Shown: piece after piece, positions 32,613 to 41,356 of the stretch
How positions within the stretch are numbered: the first letter of the stretch is position 1
Layout: each line of letters begins with the position of its first letter
Origin: Rossellomorea pakistanensis
GTDB lineage: Bacteria; Bacillota; Bacilli; Bacillales; Bacillaceae_B
Assembly: GCF_016908495.1 (NCBI RefSeq)
Contig: NZ_JAFBDZ010000001.1
Span: 62,001 to 126,000, forward strand
Direction: 5' to 3'
Length of the DNA: 64,000 nt
The notes under the pieces: generated by a model
Databases searched by the model: none
The model's input: only the letters and a program-made list of their open reading frames with translations
Told to the model about the DNA's origin: nothing
Translations under genes and position numbers: made by a program

Positions 32613-33815
32613 ATGAATTTTGATTTAACAGATGACCATTTGACTGTAAAAAATCTTATCCAAAAGTTTGCAAAATCGGAAATCGAACCGACGATTAAAG
32701 AATATGAGAGGAAGAAGGAATTCCCCCGAGGACTTATCAAACAAATGGGGGAATATGGGTTTTTCGGAGCGTGCTTTCCTGAGAAATATGGAGGATCAGA
32801 GTTAGGGTTTGTCAACTTAGCGATTATTTGTGAAGAGGTTTCCAAGGCATGTCCCGGGTTAGGATACGCCTTTAATATGCAAGCAATGACATGCCCATTT
32901 ACGATTTTGAACTGGGGAACGGAAGAGCAAATCGAAAAATATGTGCCCTCATTAATTTCAGCAGAGTCTATCGGGATGTTCGCTTTGACCGAAGCCGGTG
33001 GAGGTTCAGACCCTGCAGGTTCGATGAAAACAACGGCAAAACGGGTAGGAGACGAATACCTCATTAACGGTTCAAAAACATTTATCACGTTTGCAAACGA
33101 AGCCGATGTTGGAATATTGTTTGCGAAAACGGATACAGCTGCTGGCCATCGTGGGATATCGGCATTTATTATTGAAACGAATCAACCTGGCTTTGAAGCG
33201 ATTCCGATTGAGATGAGTGGGCTAGGGTATATGGTCCGAAGCTGTGATGTATTTCTTGAAGACGTTCGAATCCCAAAAGAGAATCTACTTGGTAAGGAAG
33301 GGGAAGGATTCAAGATTGCGATGAATGCTTTGGATTACGGGCGATTGACGGTACCTGCCCGGTTGATCGGTATAGCCCAAGGCTGCTTGGAACAATCCCT
33401 TATGTATGCCAATGAACGTGTGGTGAAAAGCCACCGTATTGGAGAATACCAAATGATTCAGCACTTACTAGCGGACATGGTCGTAAGTATTGAAGCTGGG
33501 AGATTACTAGTTTATAAAAGTGCCTATCTAAAAGACAAAGGGCAATCCGCCACGAGAGAAAGTTCCCATTCTAAATATTTTGCCTCTGAAATCGCAACAA
33601 AAGCAGCACAATCGGCATTCGAGATCTTTGGTGGCTATGCCGTAACGGATGAATATCCGATTTTGAAGTATTTAAATTATGCTAATATGCTTCATACAGG
33701 AGAAGGGTCCGCGAATGTTCAGCGGATATTAATAGCAGAAGATGCACTTGGCTGGAAGGATGCAAACCGTCATCATATTTCGAGAAAGTATTCATTGAAA
33801 AGTGATTTACAATAA
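32613..33815 (+). CDS. Acyl-CoA dehydrogenase (homotetrameric type)
   Basis: 400 aa from the ATG at 32613 (AGGAAAGGATG upstream) rather than 32589. FALTEAGGGSDPAGSMKTTA is the FAD/substrate motif, RIGEYQMIQHLLADM a core helix. The C-terminal HTGEGSANVQRILIAEDALG holds the catalytic-base glutamate in the YEGTxEIQR position. It oxidises an acyl-CoA to the 2,3-enoyl-CoA, passing electrons to ETF. Confidence 0.9.
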   Translation: MNFDLTDDHLTVKNLIQKFAKSEIEPTIKEYERKKEFPRGLIKQMGEYGFFGACFPEKYGGSELGFVNLAIICEEVSKACPGLGYAFNMQAMTCPFTILNWGTEEQIEKYVPSLISAESIGMFALTEAGGGSDPAGSMKTTAKRVGDEYLINGSKTFITFANEADVGILFAKTDTAAGHRGISAFIIETNQPGFEAIPIEMSGLGYMVRSCDVFLEDVRIPKENLLGKEGEGFKIAMNALDYGRLTVPARLIGIAQGCLEQSLMYANERVVKSHRIGEYQMIQHLLADMVVSIEAGRLLVYKSAYLKDKGQSATRESSHSKYFASEIATKAAQSAFEIFGGYAVTDEYPILKYLNYANMLHTGEGSANVQRILIAEDALGWKDANRHHISRKYSLKSDLQ

Positions 33816-33943
33816 GTGAATAACGATTTTACCTACTATTTTTTCTCTATCCTACTAATCGTCCCCCTAAACTATTTTATTTATTCCCAGAATGTAGTAC
33901 TTAAAGCAATTTTCTTATTGATTCTCTGGAGGTGGATTTATTT

Positions 33944-35092
33944 ATGAAAGAGTTAAAGATTCGGTCGGTACATTTATCGGATAAAGTTGAAATATTAAGG
34001 GGGGAAGTTCGCTCCTTTTTAAAAGCGGAAAGGGAAGCAGGACATTTTACTCCACACTGTGATAGCTGGCTATCTGGTTATGATGCTAATTTTAGTCGTA
34101 AGCTTGGCCAACAAAATTGGCTCGGGATGACCTGGCCGAAAATGTATGGAGGACAGGAAAAATCAGCTTTTGAACGATACGTTGTGATGGAAGAATTATT
34201 AGCGGCAGGAGCTCCCGTTGCAGCCCACTGGTTTGCAGATCGTCAAACAGGACCCCTTTTCCTTCGTTATGGAACAGAAGAGCAAAAAAAGGAGTTCTTA
34301 CCTGCGATCGCAAGTGGTGAGCTTTATTTTGCGATTGGTTTAAGTGAGCCCAATTCTGGTTCTGACTTAGCATCGATCTCAACAACAGCGAAGAAAGTCG
34401 ATGGGGGTTGGAATATAAACGGCAGTAAAGTATGGACTAGTGGTGCCCATCATGCTCATTTCATGGTGACGTTATGTAGAACATCTGCCCGAACCGAAAA
34501 TCGTCATGAAGGATTAAGTCAATTAATCGTCGATCTTTCTACTCCAGGAGTAAGCGTCCGGCCGATTCGAATCATGACTGGAGAACACCATTTTAATGAA
34601 GTCATCATGGAAGATGTATTTGTCGCCGATCAGCGAGTGGTTGGTGAAATTGGTGATGGATGGAAACAAAGTATGGCGGAGCTAGCATTCGAACGAAGCG
34701 GTCCAGAACGTTTTCTTAGCACATTTCCATTACTTAATGAGTTATTCCAAATCTTACAAGAAGAGGGGGCTAATGAACGAGCCTCCACGGCGATCGGTGA
34801 ATTGGTCGTCCGCCTTGTGACATTACGTGAAATGTCCCTTGGAGTAGCTGATTTACTAGAAAAGGGGGTCTCACCTGATGTGACAGCCGCATTAGTGAAA
34901 GACTTAGGAACGAGGTTTGAAACAGAAATTGCTGAAGTTGCCCGTCAGGTTGTTACTACCCCAGCAGCTCTACAGCCGAGGTTTAAAACACTTTTTGCCA
35001 AAGCGTTATTACATTCACCTGGTTTTTCTCTCCGTGGAGGGACAACGGAGATCTTGCGTGGAATTGTAGCAAAAGGAGTTGGAATAAGATGA
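33944..35092 (+). CDS. Acyl-CoA dehydrogenase subunit (heteromeric type, subunit 1)
   Basis: 382 aa from the ATG at 33944 with GGAGGTGG upstream. FAIGLSEPNSGSDLASISTTA is the FAD-binding motif. The C-terminal motif is LRGGTTEILRGIVAKG, where the usual catalytic glutamate position holds glycine. The stop overlaps the next ACAD start by 4 bp. Paired ACAD genes of unequal length are typical of alpha2-beta2 enzymes that act on bulky (steroid-like, cyclic or branched) acyl-CoAs. Confidence 0.88.
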   Translation: MKELKIRSVHLSDKVEILRGEVRSFLKAEREAGHFTPHCDSWLSGYDANFSRKLGQQNWLGMTWPKMYGGQEKSAFERYVVMEELLAAGAPVAAHWFADRQTGPLFLRYGTEEQKKEFLPAIASGELYFAIGLSEPNSGSDLASISTTAKKVDGGWNINGSKVWTSGAHHAHFMVTLCRTSARTENRHEGLSQLIVDLSTPGVSVRPIRIMTGEHHFNEVIMEDVFVADQRVVGEIGDGWKQSMAELAFERSGPERFLSTFPLLNELFQILQEEGANERASTAIGELVVRLVTLREMSLGVADLLEKGVSPDVTAALVKDLGTRFETEIAEVARQVVTTPAALQPRFKTLFAKALLHSPGFSLRGGTTEILRGIVAKGVGIR

Positions 35093-36156
35093 ATGAAACT
35101 AGTGAAATCATTATTCAAACAGCTGAGAAAATTATGGAGGATTTATGTACCAAACAGGTGGTGGATGATGCCGAACGTGGAACGAACCCAATGAAATTAT
35201 GGAACACCCTTGCTGAAACGGGTATGCTTGCGATCGGAATTTCTGAAGAAGAGGGTGGTTCTGACGGTGGTTTTATCGATGCCCTTAATGTAATACAAGT
35301 TTCAGGGAAATACTCTGCTCCCATTCCTTTAAGTGAAACGATTTTAGCCAATTGGATATTATCTGATGCAGGACTTCCGATTTCGGCAAAGCCAATGACC
35401 GTCATATCTAATGTGAATGGAAAAATTGCCTTTACTGAAAAAGCAGATGGATGGGTGATTTCAGGGGAAGCATTCGATGTTCCTTTTGCTCGAAATTCAA
35501 ATTCGATTGTAGTCGTTGGAAAATCGGAAAAAGGGAAGATAGCTGCAAGTGTTAATTGTGATAAATGTCTTATTACTAAAGGCCAGAATATGGCAAACGA
35601 AGCAAGGGATCATGTGATTTTAGAGAATATATTGGTAAGCAAGGAAAAAGTATCATCACTGAAGAGGTTTGATGAAGAGAAAACCCAATACAGTAGTGCA
35701 TTAATCCGTACCGTTCAAATGACAGGAGCACTTGAGAACATATTAGAGCTTACAATCGCTTATTCGAAGGAACGAACCCAATTCGGTCGAACGATTTCCC
35801 GCTTTCAAGCAGTCCAACAGCAAATTGCCATCCTAGCAGGAGAAGTATCTGCAGCAAAGGCGATCGCTAATCTTGCCATGAAGGCATATGAAGCGGGAGA
35901 TGGAAAAGACCAAATCATGATGGCGAAAATTCGTGTTGGTGAAGCGGCAAGCGTAGGTGTCCCGATCGCTCATCAAGTACACGGGGCGATTGGATTTACC
36001 GAAGAGCATTCCTTACAGCATAGTACAAGAAGATTATGGTCATGGCGTGACGAGTGCGGAAATGAGAGTGATTGGGCAAAACGACTCGGAAATAAAATGC
36101 TCAAGCTTGAGTCTGAGGCATTATGGCCATATATAACGGCAATATCTAATCATTAG
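35089..36156 (+). CDS. Acyl-CoA dehydrogenase subunit (heteromeric type, subunit 2)
   Basis: 355 aa, shorter than canonical ACADs. The middle domain is reduced (no canonical TExxxGSD motif seen). IAYSKERTQFGRTISRFQAVQQQIA and VHGAIGFTEEHSLQH are conserved. The C-terminus TRRLWSWRDECGNESDWA replaces the EGTxEIQR motif, as in the partner subunit of heteromeric ACADs. Last gene of the island. Confidence 0.87.
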   Translation: MNETSEIIIQTAEKIMEDLCTKQVVDDAERGTNPMKLWNTLAETGMLAIGISEEEGGSDGGFIDALNVIQVSGKYSAPIPLSETILANWILSDAGLPISAKPMTVISNVNGKIAFTEKADGWVISGEAFDVPFARNSNSIVVVGKSEKGKIAASVNCDKCLITKGQNMANEARDHVILENILVSKEKVSSLKRFDEEKTQYSSALIRTVQMTGALENILELTIAYSKERTQFGRTISRFQAVQQQIAILAGEVSAAKAIANLAMKAYEAGDGKDQIMMAKIRVGEAASVGVPIAHQVHGAIGFTEEHSLQHSTRRLWSWRDECGNESDWAKRLGNKMLKLESEALWPYITAISNH

Positions 36157-36339
36157 GATTCACGAAGGAAAGTAGGCGTTCATTGTGATTAGTAATACTG
36201 TTTTCGTGAAGAAACATTAGAAATAACGTACCGAATAGCAGTCGAAGCAGAATAATTTATCGCAGAACACAATTTGTGAGATCGCACTGAATTAAGTGCT
36301 GTCTACTTTGCATAGCACAAAATCAGAGACATTAGAACA

Positions 36340-36377
36340 AAAAACGCTTGAATGATATACAATCCAAGCGTTTTTTC
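36340..36377. terminator. Terminator ending the catabolic island
   Basis: AAAACGCTTG pairs with CAAGCGTTTT around an 11-nt loop, followed by TTC. Confidence 0.8.
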
Positions 36378-36556
36378 TACATTAATCTAATTGATATTTA
36401 GTTTGCTATTTCCGCTGTGATTTGATGTTTTTTACCAGCTATTTTACATTTACACCATAGGATCGGACTACTTACTATTGTGAACACCGGTCTATTTATA
36501 AATAGTAAATTGTTGTAACCTATCTAGTATACTCAATAAGTTTTTCCAACTTTGTT

Positions 36557-36766
36557 TTAATCCAAAGGATGCAACCCATGCTGCTGAATACTAGAAAGGA
36601 TCTCTTCCTGTTTAACCTGTCCCTCATTGTATGTAACCTTCACTTCCCCATCAACAATATCCACTAATGCTCTTTCTACTCCATCTATTTGCATCAGAAC
36701 GGTTTCTAGCGTTTGGATCGGCTTCTCTCTGGTTGCTTCTTTTATAAAAATTGTCATATCCTCCAT
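36557..36766 (-). CDS. HMA-like small protein lacking the CxxC motif
   Basis: 69 aa from the ATG at 36766, 8 nt after AAGGAGG. The fold pattern (TIFIKEA, ETVLMQIDGVERALVDIVDGEVKVTY, ILSSIQQHGLHP) is that of heavy-metal-associated ferredoxin-like domains such as CopZ. The metal loop GMTCxxC is replaced by KEATREKP, with no cysteine in the protein. Divergent from ccdA. It could be a degenerate chaperone or a metal-independent adaptor. Confidence 0.65.
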   Translation of the reverse strand: MEDMTIFIKEATREKPIQTLETVLMQIDGVERALVDIVDGEVKVTYNEGQVKQEEILSSIQQHGLHPLD

Positions 36767-36882
36767 TTTAGAATCCTCCTTTTTCATTAAAAAAGCTAAG
36801 ATGGTCTTGTTGTAACTATCCCCATTTTGAGAGGAAGTATGCAGGATAAGACATATTTCAATCCTTAGTGATGATAAAAAGT

Positions 36883-36894
36883 ACATCATGATGT
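36883..36894. promoter_or_regulatory. Palindrome ACATCATGATGT in the HMA/ccdA divergent region
   Basis: Perfect 12-bp palindrome midway between the divergent starts. Possible binding site for the response regulator encoded downstream; this is inference from position. Confidence 0.3.
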
Positions 36895-36968
36895 TTAATA
36901 TTTTTTGTGGAATTAATAAAAAATTAACAAAGATGGTTCATTATTTAGGAGAAAGGAGTGAACAGCCA

Positions 36969-37679
36969 GTGCAAGAGGTTTCAATTTGGTTTGCCTTTTT
37001 TGCAGGGGTGCTTTCTTTCTTTTCTCCTTGTGTATTTCCATTATTACCTGCATATGTGAGTCATTTAACAGGAGGAAGAGTTGAAGAGGGAAGATTGAAG
37101 GTAGAAAGGTCCCTTGTATTAACAAGGTCAGTAGGATTTATATTAGGGTTTTCGATCATCTTTATCATTATGGGGGCATCTGCAAGCTTTTTAGGAGAGA
37201 TGTTTACAGCGTATCGCTTTTATATTGAACAAATAGCTGGCATACTTATTATCCTCTTTGGTCTCCAAATGATAGGGTGGATAAATCTTTCGTTTTTAAT
37301 GAAAGATACACGTAAGTTTAACACGAGTAAAAAAGGTACAAGTTTCGGCTCTTTCCTTTTAGGCATGGCATTTGCCAGTGGGTGGTCACCTTGTGTAGGA
37401 TTTACTTTATCCTCTATATTGCTGTTAGCTGGTTCTACAAGTACATTAACTCAAGGAATTTTCTTATTAGTGATTTATTCTCTTGGATTAGCAATCCCTT
37501 TTATCATGATTTCATTTTCACTAACGAAAACCGTTAGCGTAATGGGGAAATTGAATAAAATCCTGCCAAAATTAAATGTTATCAATGGTTTATTAATGAT
37601 CATTCTTGGGTTTCTAGTCATGAGTGGAAAGATGCAGCAGATTAGTGCCTACCTCGCCACCTATAATTTATTTTTCTAA
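36969..37679 (+). CDS. ccdA: CcdA/DsbD-type thiol-disulfide transmembrane reductase
   Basis: 236 aa from the GTG at 36969 (AAAGGAGTG about 10 nt upstream). Six membrane segments. The two redox cysteines are in LSFFSPCVFPLLPAY and ASGWSPCVGFTLSSI, as in B. subtilis CcdA. It carries reducing equivalents from cytoplasmic thioredoxin to extracytoplasmic thioredoxin-like proteins (ResA, TlpA) for cytochrome c maturation or sporulation. First of a five-gene operon ending in a TlpA-like gene. Confidence 0.9.
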   Translation: MQEVSIWFAFFAGVLSFFSPCVFPLLPAYVSHLTGGRVEEGRLKVERSLVLTRSVGFILGFSIIFIIMGASASFLGEMFTAYRFYIEQIAGILIILFGLQMIGWINLSFLMKDTRKFNTSKKGTSFGSFLLGMAFASGWSPCVGFTLSSILLLAGSTSTLTQGIFLLVIYSLGLAIPFIMISFSLTKTVSVMGKLNKILPKLNVINGLLMIILGFLVMSGKMQQISAYLATYNLFF

Positions 37680-37693
37680 GGGAGTGGAAATCC

Positions 37694-38383
37694 TTGCCGA
37701 TTCAACGTAAAAATATTCTAATAATCGAAGACGATGATAAAATTAGAAAATTAATGAAGATATTTTTAGAAAAAGAAGGCTTTGAAGTCATTGAGGCAGC
37801 CGATGGAAAGGAAGGACAGGACTTATTTATCCTTCATGATCCTTGCTTTGTCATTCTTGATTTAATGTTACCGTATGTAAATGGAGAGGAGCTCTGTTCG
37901 TGGATTCGGGGGAAACAAAATAGTCAAGTAGGCATTATAATGGTGACAGCTAAATCGAGTGAGGAGGAAAAGATAACGGGATTAAAGATTGGCGCAGATG
38001 ATTATATCACGAAACCGTTTAGTCCAAGTGAACTAGTCATGAGAGTAGAGACTGTCTTGCGACGTACGAACAATCATTGTAAAAAAATGAGTATCGGTGG
38101 ACTTACAATAAAGCCTGAAAAAGGCGAGGTTACATACAAAGGAGAAATGATTGATTTAACCGCATTTGAATTTTTAATTTTGTATTATTTAATGGTAAAT
38201 CATGGACAAGTGATCTCTAGGGATCAATTATTGGATTATTTGTATAAAGCTCAAGAAAAAGTAGTAACGGAGCGAACCATTGATGTACACGTAAGGCATT
38301 TAAGAAAGAAGCTTCATTTACTTGCACTTGATCATTACATACAGACTGTCAGAGGAATGGGGTATAAATTTGTTATTGAATAA
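37694..38383 (+). CDS. OmpR/PhoB family response regulator
   Basis: 229 aa from a TTG start with AAGGGAGTGG upstream. The receiver has the acidic pocket EDDD and phospho-acceptor D56 (FVILDLMLP), and KPF near residue 110. The C-terminal winged helix has TAFEFLILYYLM, VTERTIDVHVRHLRKKL and VRGMGYKF. Overlaps the histidine kinase gene. Sandwiched between ccdA and the membrane genes, so a role in thiol/cytochrome stress is suggested. Confidence 0.92.
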   Translation: MPIQRKNILIIEDDDKIRKLMKIFLEKEGFEVIEAADGKEGQDLFILHDPCFVILDLMLPYVNGEELCSWIRGKQNSQVGIIMVTAKSSEEEKITGLKIGADDYITKPFSPSELVMRVETVLRRTNNHCKKMSIGGLTIKPEKGEVTYKGEMIDLTAFEFLILYYLMVNHGQVISRDQLLDYLYKAQEKVVTERTIDVHVRHLRKKLHLLALDHYIQTVRGMGYKFVIE

Positions 38384-39440
38384 ATGGAAGTTTACTTCCC
38401 ATCTAACCTTTGTCCATGCAATTATTTTGATTATTATGACGTTTACAGTTGGTCTCACTGTCCGAAATTATGCTTGTACATTGGTTAATCAGCAGGATAT
38501 AACAGGGGAACTTCTAGAAAAGCAATTAATGGACTTTCTCATTGTCATAACGATTGTAGCCCTTTTCATAGGGGGGCTGGGTTACTACTTGTTTTTAAAA
38601 TGGTTTACTAAGCCTGTCAAAAAGTTAACCGAGGCTACTGAGCGTTTGAAGGCAGGAGAAATCCCATCCCATGTTGACCGCTCCGTAATTAATGAAGTCA
38701 ATGAGTTAAATGAAACCTTTAATTCTTTCATAGATTCCCTTAAGCAAGTGAAGCAGAAACAACAACAATTACTACGAGATTTATCCCATGAATTAAAAAC
38801 GCCTTTAACGAATCTTTCCGGCTATTTAGAAGGATTGGAGAAAGGAATTATAGAGGGTGATCAAGAAATCTACCGTTCTTTAAAGGAGGAAACCGATCGA
38901 ATCGAGCATTTATTTAACCAGCTTGTGTGGATGAGTTCCTGGACTGAACCCACAACAATGATTACCCCTCAAAAAACGAACATTCAAATTGATCAAGTCA
39001 TTAAGGATATAGTAAGGACGTTTCAAATAAAATTTATGAAAAATAATATCGATGTTTTTGAGGAAATAGAAGCTGCTACAATTTTTGGTGTAGACTATGC
39101 GATTAAACAGGTGATGATAAACCTCGTTCAAAACATTGTAGATTATGATACTGGAAAATCTGTAAGAATCAAGGGATTTCGTTCAAATGAGAGTTATATA
39201 TTACAGTTTCAACATAAGGGAAAACGAATTCCAAAGAATGAAGAAAAATTAATTTTTGAAAGGTTCTACCGTGTGGACCCTTCCCGGACGAAGGCAACCG
39301 ATGGAGCGGGATTAGGACTCTCAATTTCAAATGAAATTGTAAAGGCACATGGGGGGAAGATCATATTGAATACCGATGAGTATCATCATCGTTTTGAAGT
39401 GCATCTACCTTTAAATAAAAATGTAAAACTAAAGGAATGA
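38370..39440 (+). CDS. Sensor histidine kinase
   Basis: About 356 aa from a TTG near 38370 preceded by GGGGTATAAA; the frame is also open upstream but overlaps the regulator gene. Two membrane segments (LTFVHAIILIIMTFTVGLTV; FLIVITIVALFIGGLGYYLF) enclose an extracytoplasmic loop of only about 25 residues that contains one cysteine (NYACTLV). HAMP, then H-box DLSHELKTPLTNLSGYLE, then HATPase with a degenerate N-box and DGAGLGLSIS. The short loop suggests sensing within the membrane or via CcdA/TlpA. Confidence 0.9.
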   Translation: MLLNKWKFTSHLTFVHAIILIIMTFTVGLTVRNYACTLVNQQDITGELLEKQLMDFLIVITIVALFIGGLGYYLFLKWFTKPVKKLTEATERLKAGEIPSHVDRSVINEVNELNETFNSFIDSLKQVKQKQQQLLRDLSHELKTPLTNLSGYLEGLEKGIIEGDQEIYRSLKEETDRIEHLFNQLVWMSSWTEPTTMITPQKTNIQIDQVIKDIVRTFQIKFMKNNIDVFEEIEAATIFGVDYAIKQVMINLVQNIVDYDTGKSVRIKGFRSNESYILQFQHKGKRIPKNEEKLIFERFYRVDPSRTKATDGAGLGLSISNEIVKAHGGKIILNTDEYHHRFEVHLPLNKNVKLKE

Positions 39441-40036
39441 AATGGATGGAAAAACATTGGTATACAATAGGTACCTTTACGTTTGCTAGTACTTGGTTGG
39501 CTTTTATTATTGCAGTGGTGATTACATCCATAATAGTGAGGCTCCGTTATGACGAGCACACGGTTAATTGGTATTCTAATTGTGCGTTTATTTTCATTAT
39601 GGTATGGAAGTTCAGTATCATTTTTTTTGATATAAAGAATATTATGGCACACCCTTATTCCATTATTTATTTTAATGGAGGCATAAAAGGAGTTTGGTTA
39701 GGGGTATTGGCCGTATTAGTCTATACCTACATTTATTATAAAAGAACAAATGATCAACAATTTTTATTTCCAGCATGGGTCATAACCATTACTATGTACG
39801 AACTAACTCTTGGAATCCTATCACAGATGTATATTACGACTTTTATTGCATTCTTCATAAACGTAGGATTTGTTTATTTTTCAAGTAGAGGTATCCAAAT
39901 CGTGATTCTCTTCACCATCTTTCAACTATTGGTCCAATCTATCCAAGGGTCGATAGGGAGTTTATCGACAACTATTTACATCGTAATCATGTTCTATTTA
40001 ATGATATTGTCTTGGAGGGGTAATAGAAGTGAGTAA
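39437..40036 (+). CDS. Multi-pass membrane protein of the ccdA operon, possibly Lgt-like
   Basis: 199 aa, about six hydrophobic segments, ATG overlapping the kinase stop by 4 bp and its end overlapping the tlpA start by 8 bp. Pattern and topology recall prolipoprotein diacylglyceryl-transferase-like proteins sometimes found with ccdA/tlpA (WKFSIIFFDIKNIMAHPYSIIYFNGG), but I see no HGGL signature. The function is unknown. Confidence 0.5.
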   Translation: MKWMEKHWYTIGTFTFASTWLAFIIAVVITSIIVRLRYDEHTVNWYSNCAFIFIMVWKFSIIFFDIKNIMAHPYSIIYFNGGIKGVWLGVLAVLVYTYIYYKRTNDQQFLFPAWVITITMYELTLGILSQMYITTFIAFFINVGFVYFSSRGIQIVILFTIFQLLVQSIQGSIGSLSTTIYIVIMFYLMILSWRGNRSE

Positions 40037-40619
40037 AAAAGTATTTTCATTAGCCGTCGTGTCATTGTTAGTAGCAATTTTCATTATTAATATTATTCAA
40101 AATCAAAAAGATAAAGAGCGAATATATGATGAAACGTCCAATCAGTATAATCCTGAAGCGGAAAGTCAAAAGACGTATTCATCAGAGAAGCTCGACGAAG
40201 GAAGTATGGCACCTGACTTCACTTTAACGACCTTAGATGGACAAACTGTATCATTATCTGATTATAAAGGAAAAAAAGTGATCATTAACTTCTGGGCAAC
40301 GTGGTGTCCTCCATGTAGGGCCGAAATGCCGCATATGCAAAATTTTTATGAAGAAGCATCTGAAAAGGAAAATGTTGAAATTCTTGCCGTTAATGTGACC
40401 GATTTGGATAAAGGGGAAAAAGCGATTAATCAATTTGTTTCCGAGTATAAATTGACCTTTCCTATATTACTAGATAAAGAAGGGAATGTGAGTGGAAGAT
40501 ATCAAGCTGTTGCCTTTCCGACTAGTTATATTATTGATACACAAGGAAAGATATCGAAGAAAATAATCGGACCGATGAATGAAGAAATGATGGTTGATTT
40601 AGTGAAGGATGCCTCATAA
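40029..40619 (+). CDS. TlpA/ResA-like membrane-anchored thiol-disulfide oxidoreductase
   Basis: 196 aa from the GTG at 40029 with GAGGGG upstream. Residues 5-24 form the signal anchor. APDFTLTTLDGQTVSLSDYKGK, then NFWATWCPPCRAEMP with C93-C96, a classic thioredoxin-like redox motif, and a cis-proline segment VAFPTSYIID. It would be kept reduced by CcdA and reduce apocytochrome c or other exported disulfides. Confidence 0.9.
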   Translation: MSKKVFSLAVVSLLVAIFIINIIQNQKDKERIYDETSNQYNPEAESQKTYSSEKLDEGSMAPDFTLTTLDGQTVSLSDYKGKKVIINFWATWCPPCRAEMPHMQNFYEEASEKENVEILAVNVTDLDKGEKAINQFVSEYKLTFPILLDKEGNVSGRYQAVAFPTSYIIDTQGKISKKIIGPMNEEMMVDLVKDAS

Positions 40620-40670
40620 TTCGAAAACATGATAATGAATATAGCTAACAAGAACGCAATGCTTGACTAT

Positions 40671-40686
40671 ATACCATATAGGGTAT
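40671..40686. promoter_or_regulatory. CstR-type operator 1 (upstream of cstR)
   Basis: ATACCATATAGGGTAT, lying between TTGACT (40663-40668) and TATTAT (about 40686-40691). First of six related sites at 40671, 41036, 41322, 41844, 42465 and, weaker, 43656. Confidence 0.75.
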
Positions 40687-40734
40687 ATTATATTCCATGT
40701 AGTGATCATATTTTAGAATCAAGGAGGTTTCTAC

Positions 40735-40995
40735 ATGGAATACGATAAACAAGTAATCAATCGTATTAAACGGGCACAGGGTCAGATCAGCGGGGTACTG
40801 CGCATGATGGAGCAAGGGGAAGATTGTAAGGATGTCATTACGCAAATGTCTGCAGCGAAAACCGCTCTCGAACGTTCGATTGGGTTAATTGTCAGTATGA
40901 ATCTTGTTGAATGTGTAAAAGAGTCACAGGAAAAAGGAGAAGACACAGAAGCCCTTGTTAAGGAAGCCGTTCACCTACTGATGAAAAGTAGATAA
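40735..40995 (+). CDS. cstR: CstR, persulfide-sensing CsoR-family repressor
   Basis: 86 aa. RIKRAQGQISGVLRMMEQGEDCKDVITQMSAAKTAL is the CsoR/FrmR/CstR signature. C31 and C60 occupy the two CstR cysteine positions, and the copper-ligand pattern of CsoR (C-H-C) is not complete. CstR forms di-, tri- and tetrasulfide bridges with persulfides and releases operators with a GTAT-type palindrome. Followed by five sulfur genes each with a near-identical operator. Confidence 0.92.
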   Translation: MEYDKQVINRIKRAQGQISGVLRMMEQGEDCKDVITQMSAAKTALERSIGLIVSMNLVECVKESQEKGEDTEALVKEAVHLLMKSR

Positions 40996-41008
40996 GAAAC
41001 GTTATCTA

Positions 41009-41037
41009 TTGACATCAGTTTTTATACAGTTTAAAAT
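41009..41037 (+). promoter_or_regulatory. Promoter of the tusA/dsrE2 cst gene cluster
   Basis: Consensus TTGACA (41009-41014), a 17-bp spacer, TAAAAT (41032-41037). The CstR-type operator at 41036 starts in the -10. Confidence 0.75.
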
Positions 41038-41051
41038 ACCCCTGTAGGTAT
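41036..41051. promoter_or_regulatory. CstR-type operator 2
   Basis: ATACCCCTGTAGGTAT, 24 bp upstream of the tusA start. Overlaps the -10 of a strong promoter. Confidence 0.75.
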
Positions 41052-41075
41052 TTAACGATTGAGGAGGAAATAAAT

Positions 41076-41303
41076 ATGAAGGCAGATAAAGCATTAGATG
41101 CAAAAGGATTGGCTTGTCCAATGCCAATTGTGCAAACAAGAAAAGCGATCAAAGAATTGGAATCTGATCAAATATTAGAAGTTCAAACAACAGACAAAGG
41201 GGCGAAAAGTGACCTTACAGCATGGGTGAAATCAGCGGGTCATGAAATCCTTCAATTTAAAGAGGAAAATGATGTATTTACATTCTGGATTAAAAAAGGA
41301 TAA
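41076..41303 (+). CDS. TusA-like sulfur carrier protein
   Basis: 75 aa; DAKGLACPMPIVQTRKAI with sulfur-carrying C14, HEILQFKEEND at the C-terminal strand. Closely similar to the TusA domain of the fusion protein encoded 0.8 kb downstream. Accepts persulfide sulfur within the cst pathway. Confidence 0.88.
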   Translation: MKADKALDAKGLACPMPIVQTRKAIKELESDQILEVQTTDKGAKSDLTAWVKSAGHEILQFKEENDVFTFWIKKG

Positions 41304-41321
41304 ATTTTTTTGATGATTTAT

Positions 41322-41337
41322 ATACCCTATGGGGTAA
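41322..41337. promoter_or_regulatory. CstR-type operator 3
   Basis: ATACCCTATGGGGTAA, 19 bp before the dsrE2-like start. Confidence 0.75.
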
Positions 41338-41356
41338 TAATGATAAAGGAGGAACC

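Noticed and set aside
32594..33088. A 164-codon minus-strand frame opposite the first ACAD
   Set aside because: Shadow of a strongly conserved gene.
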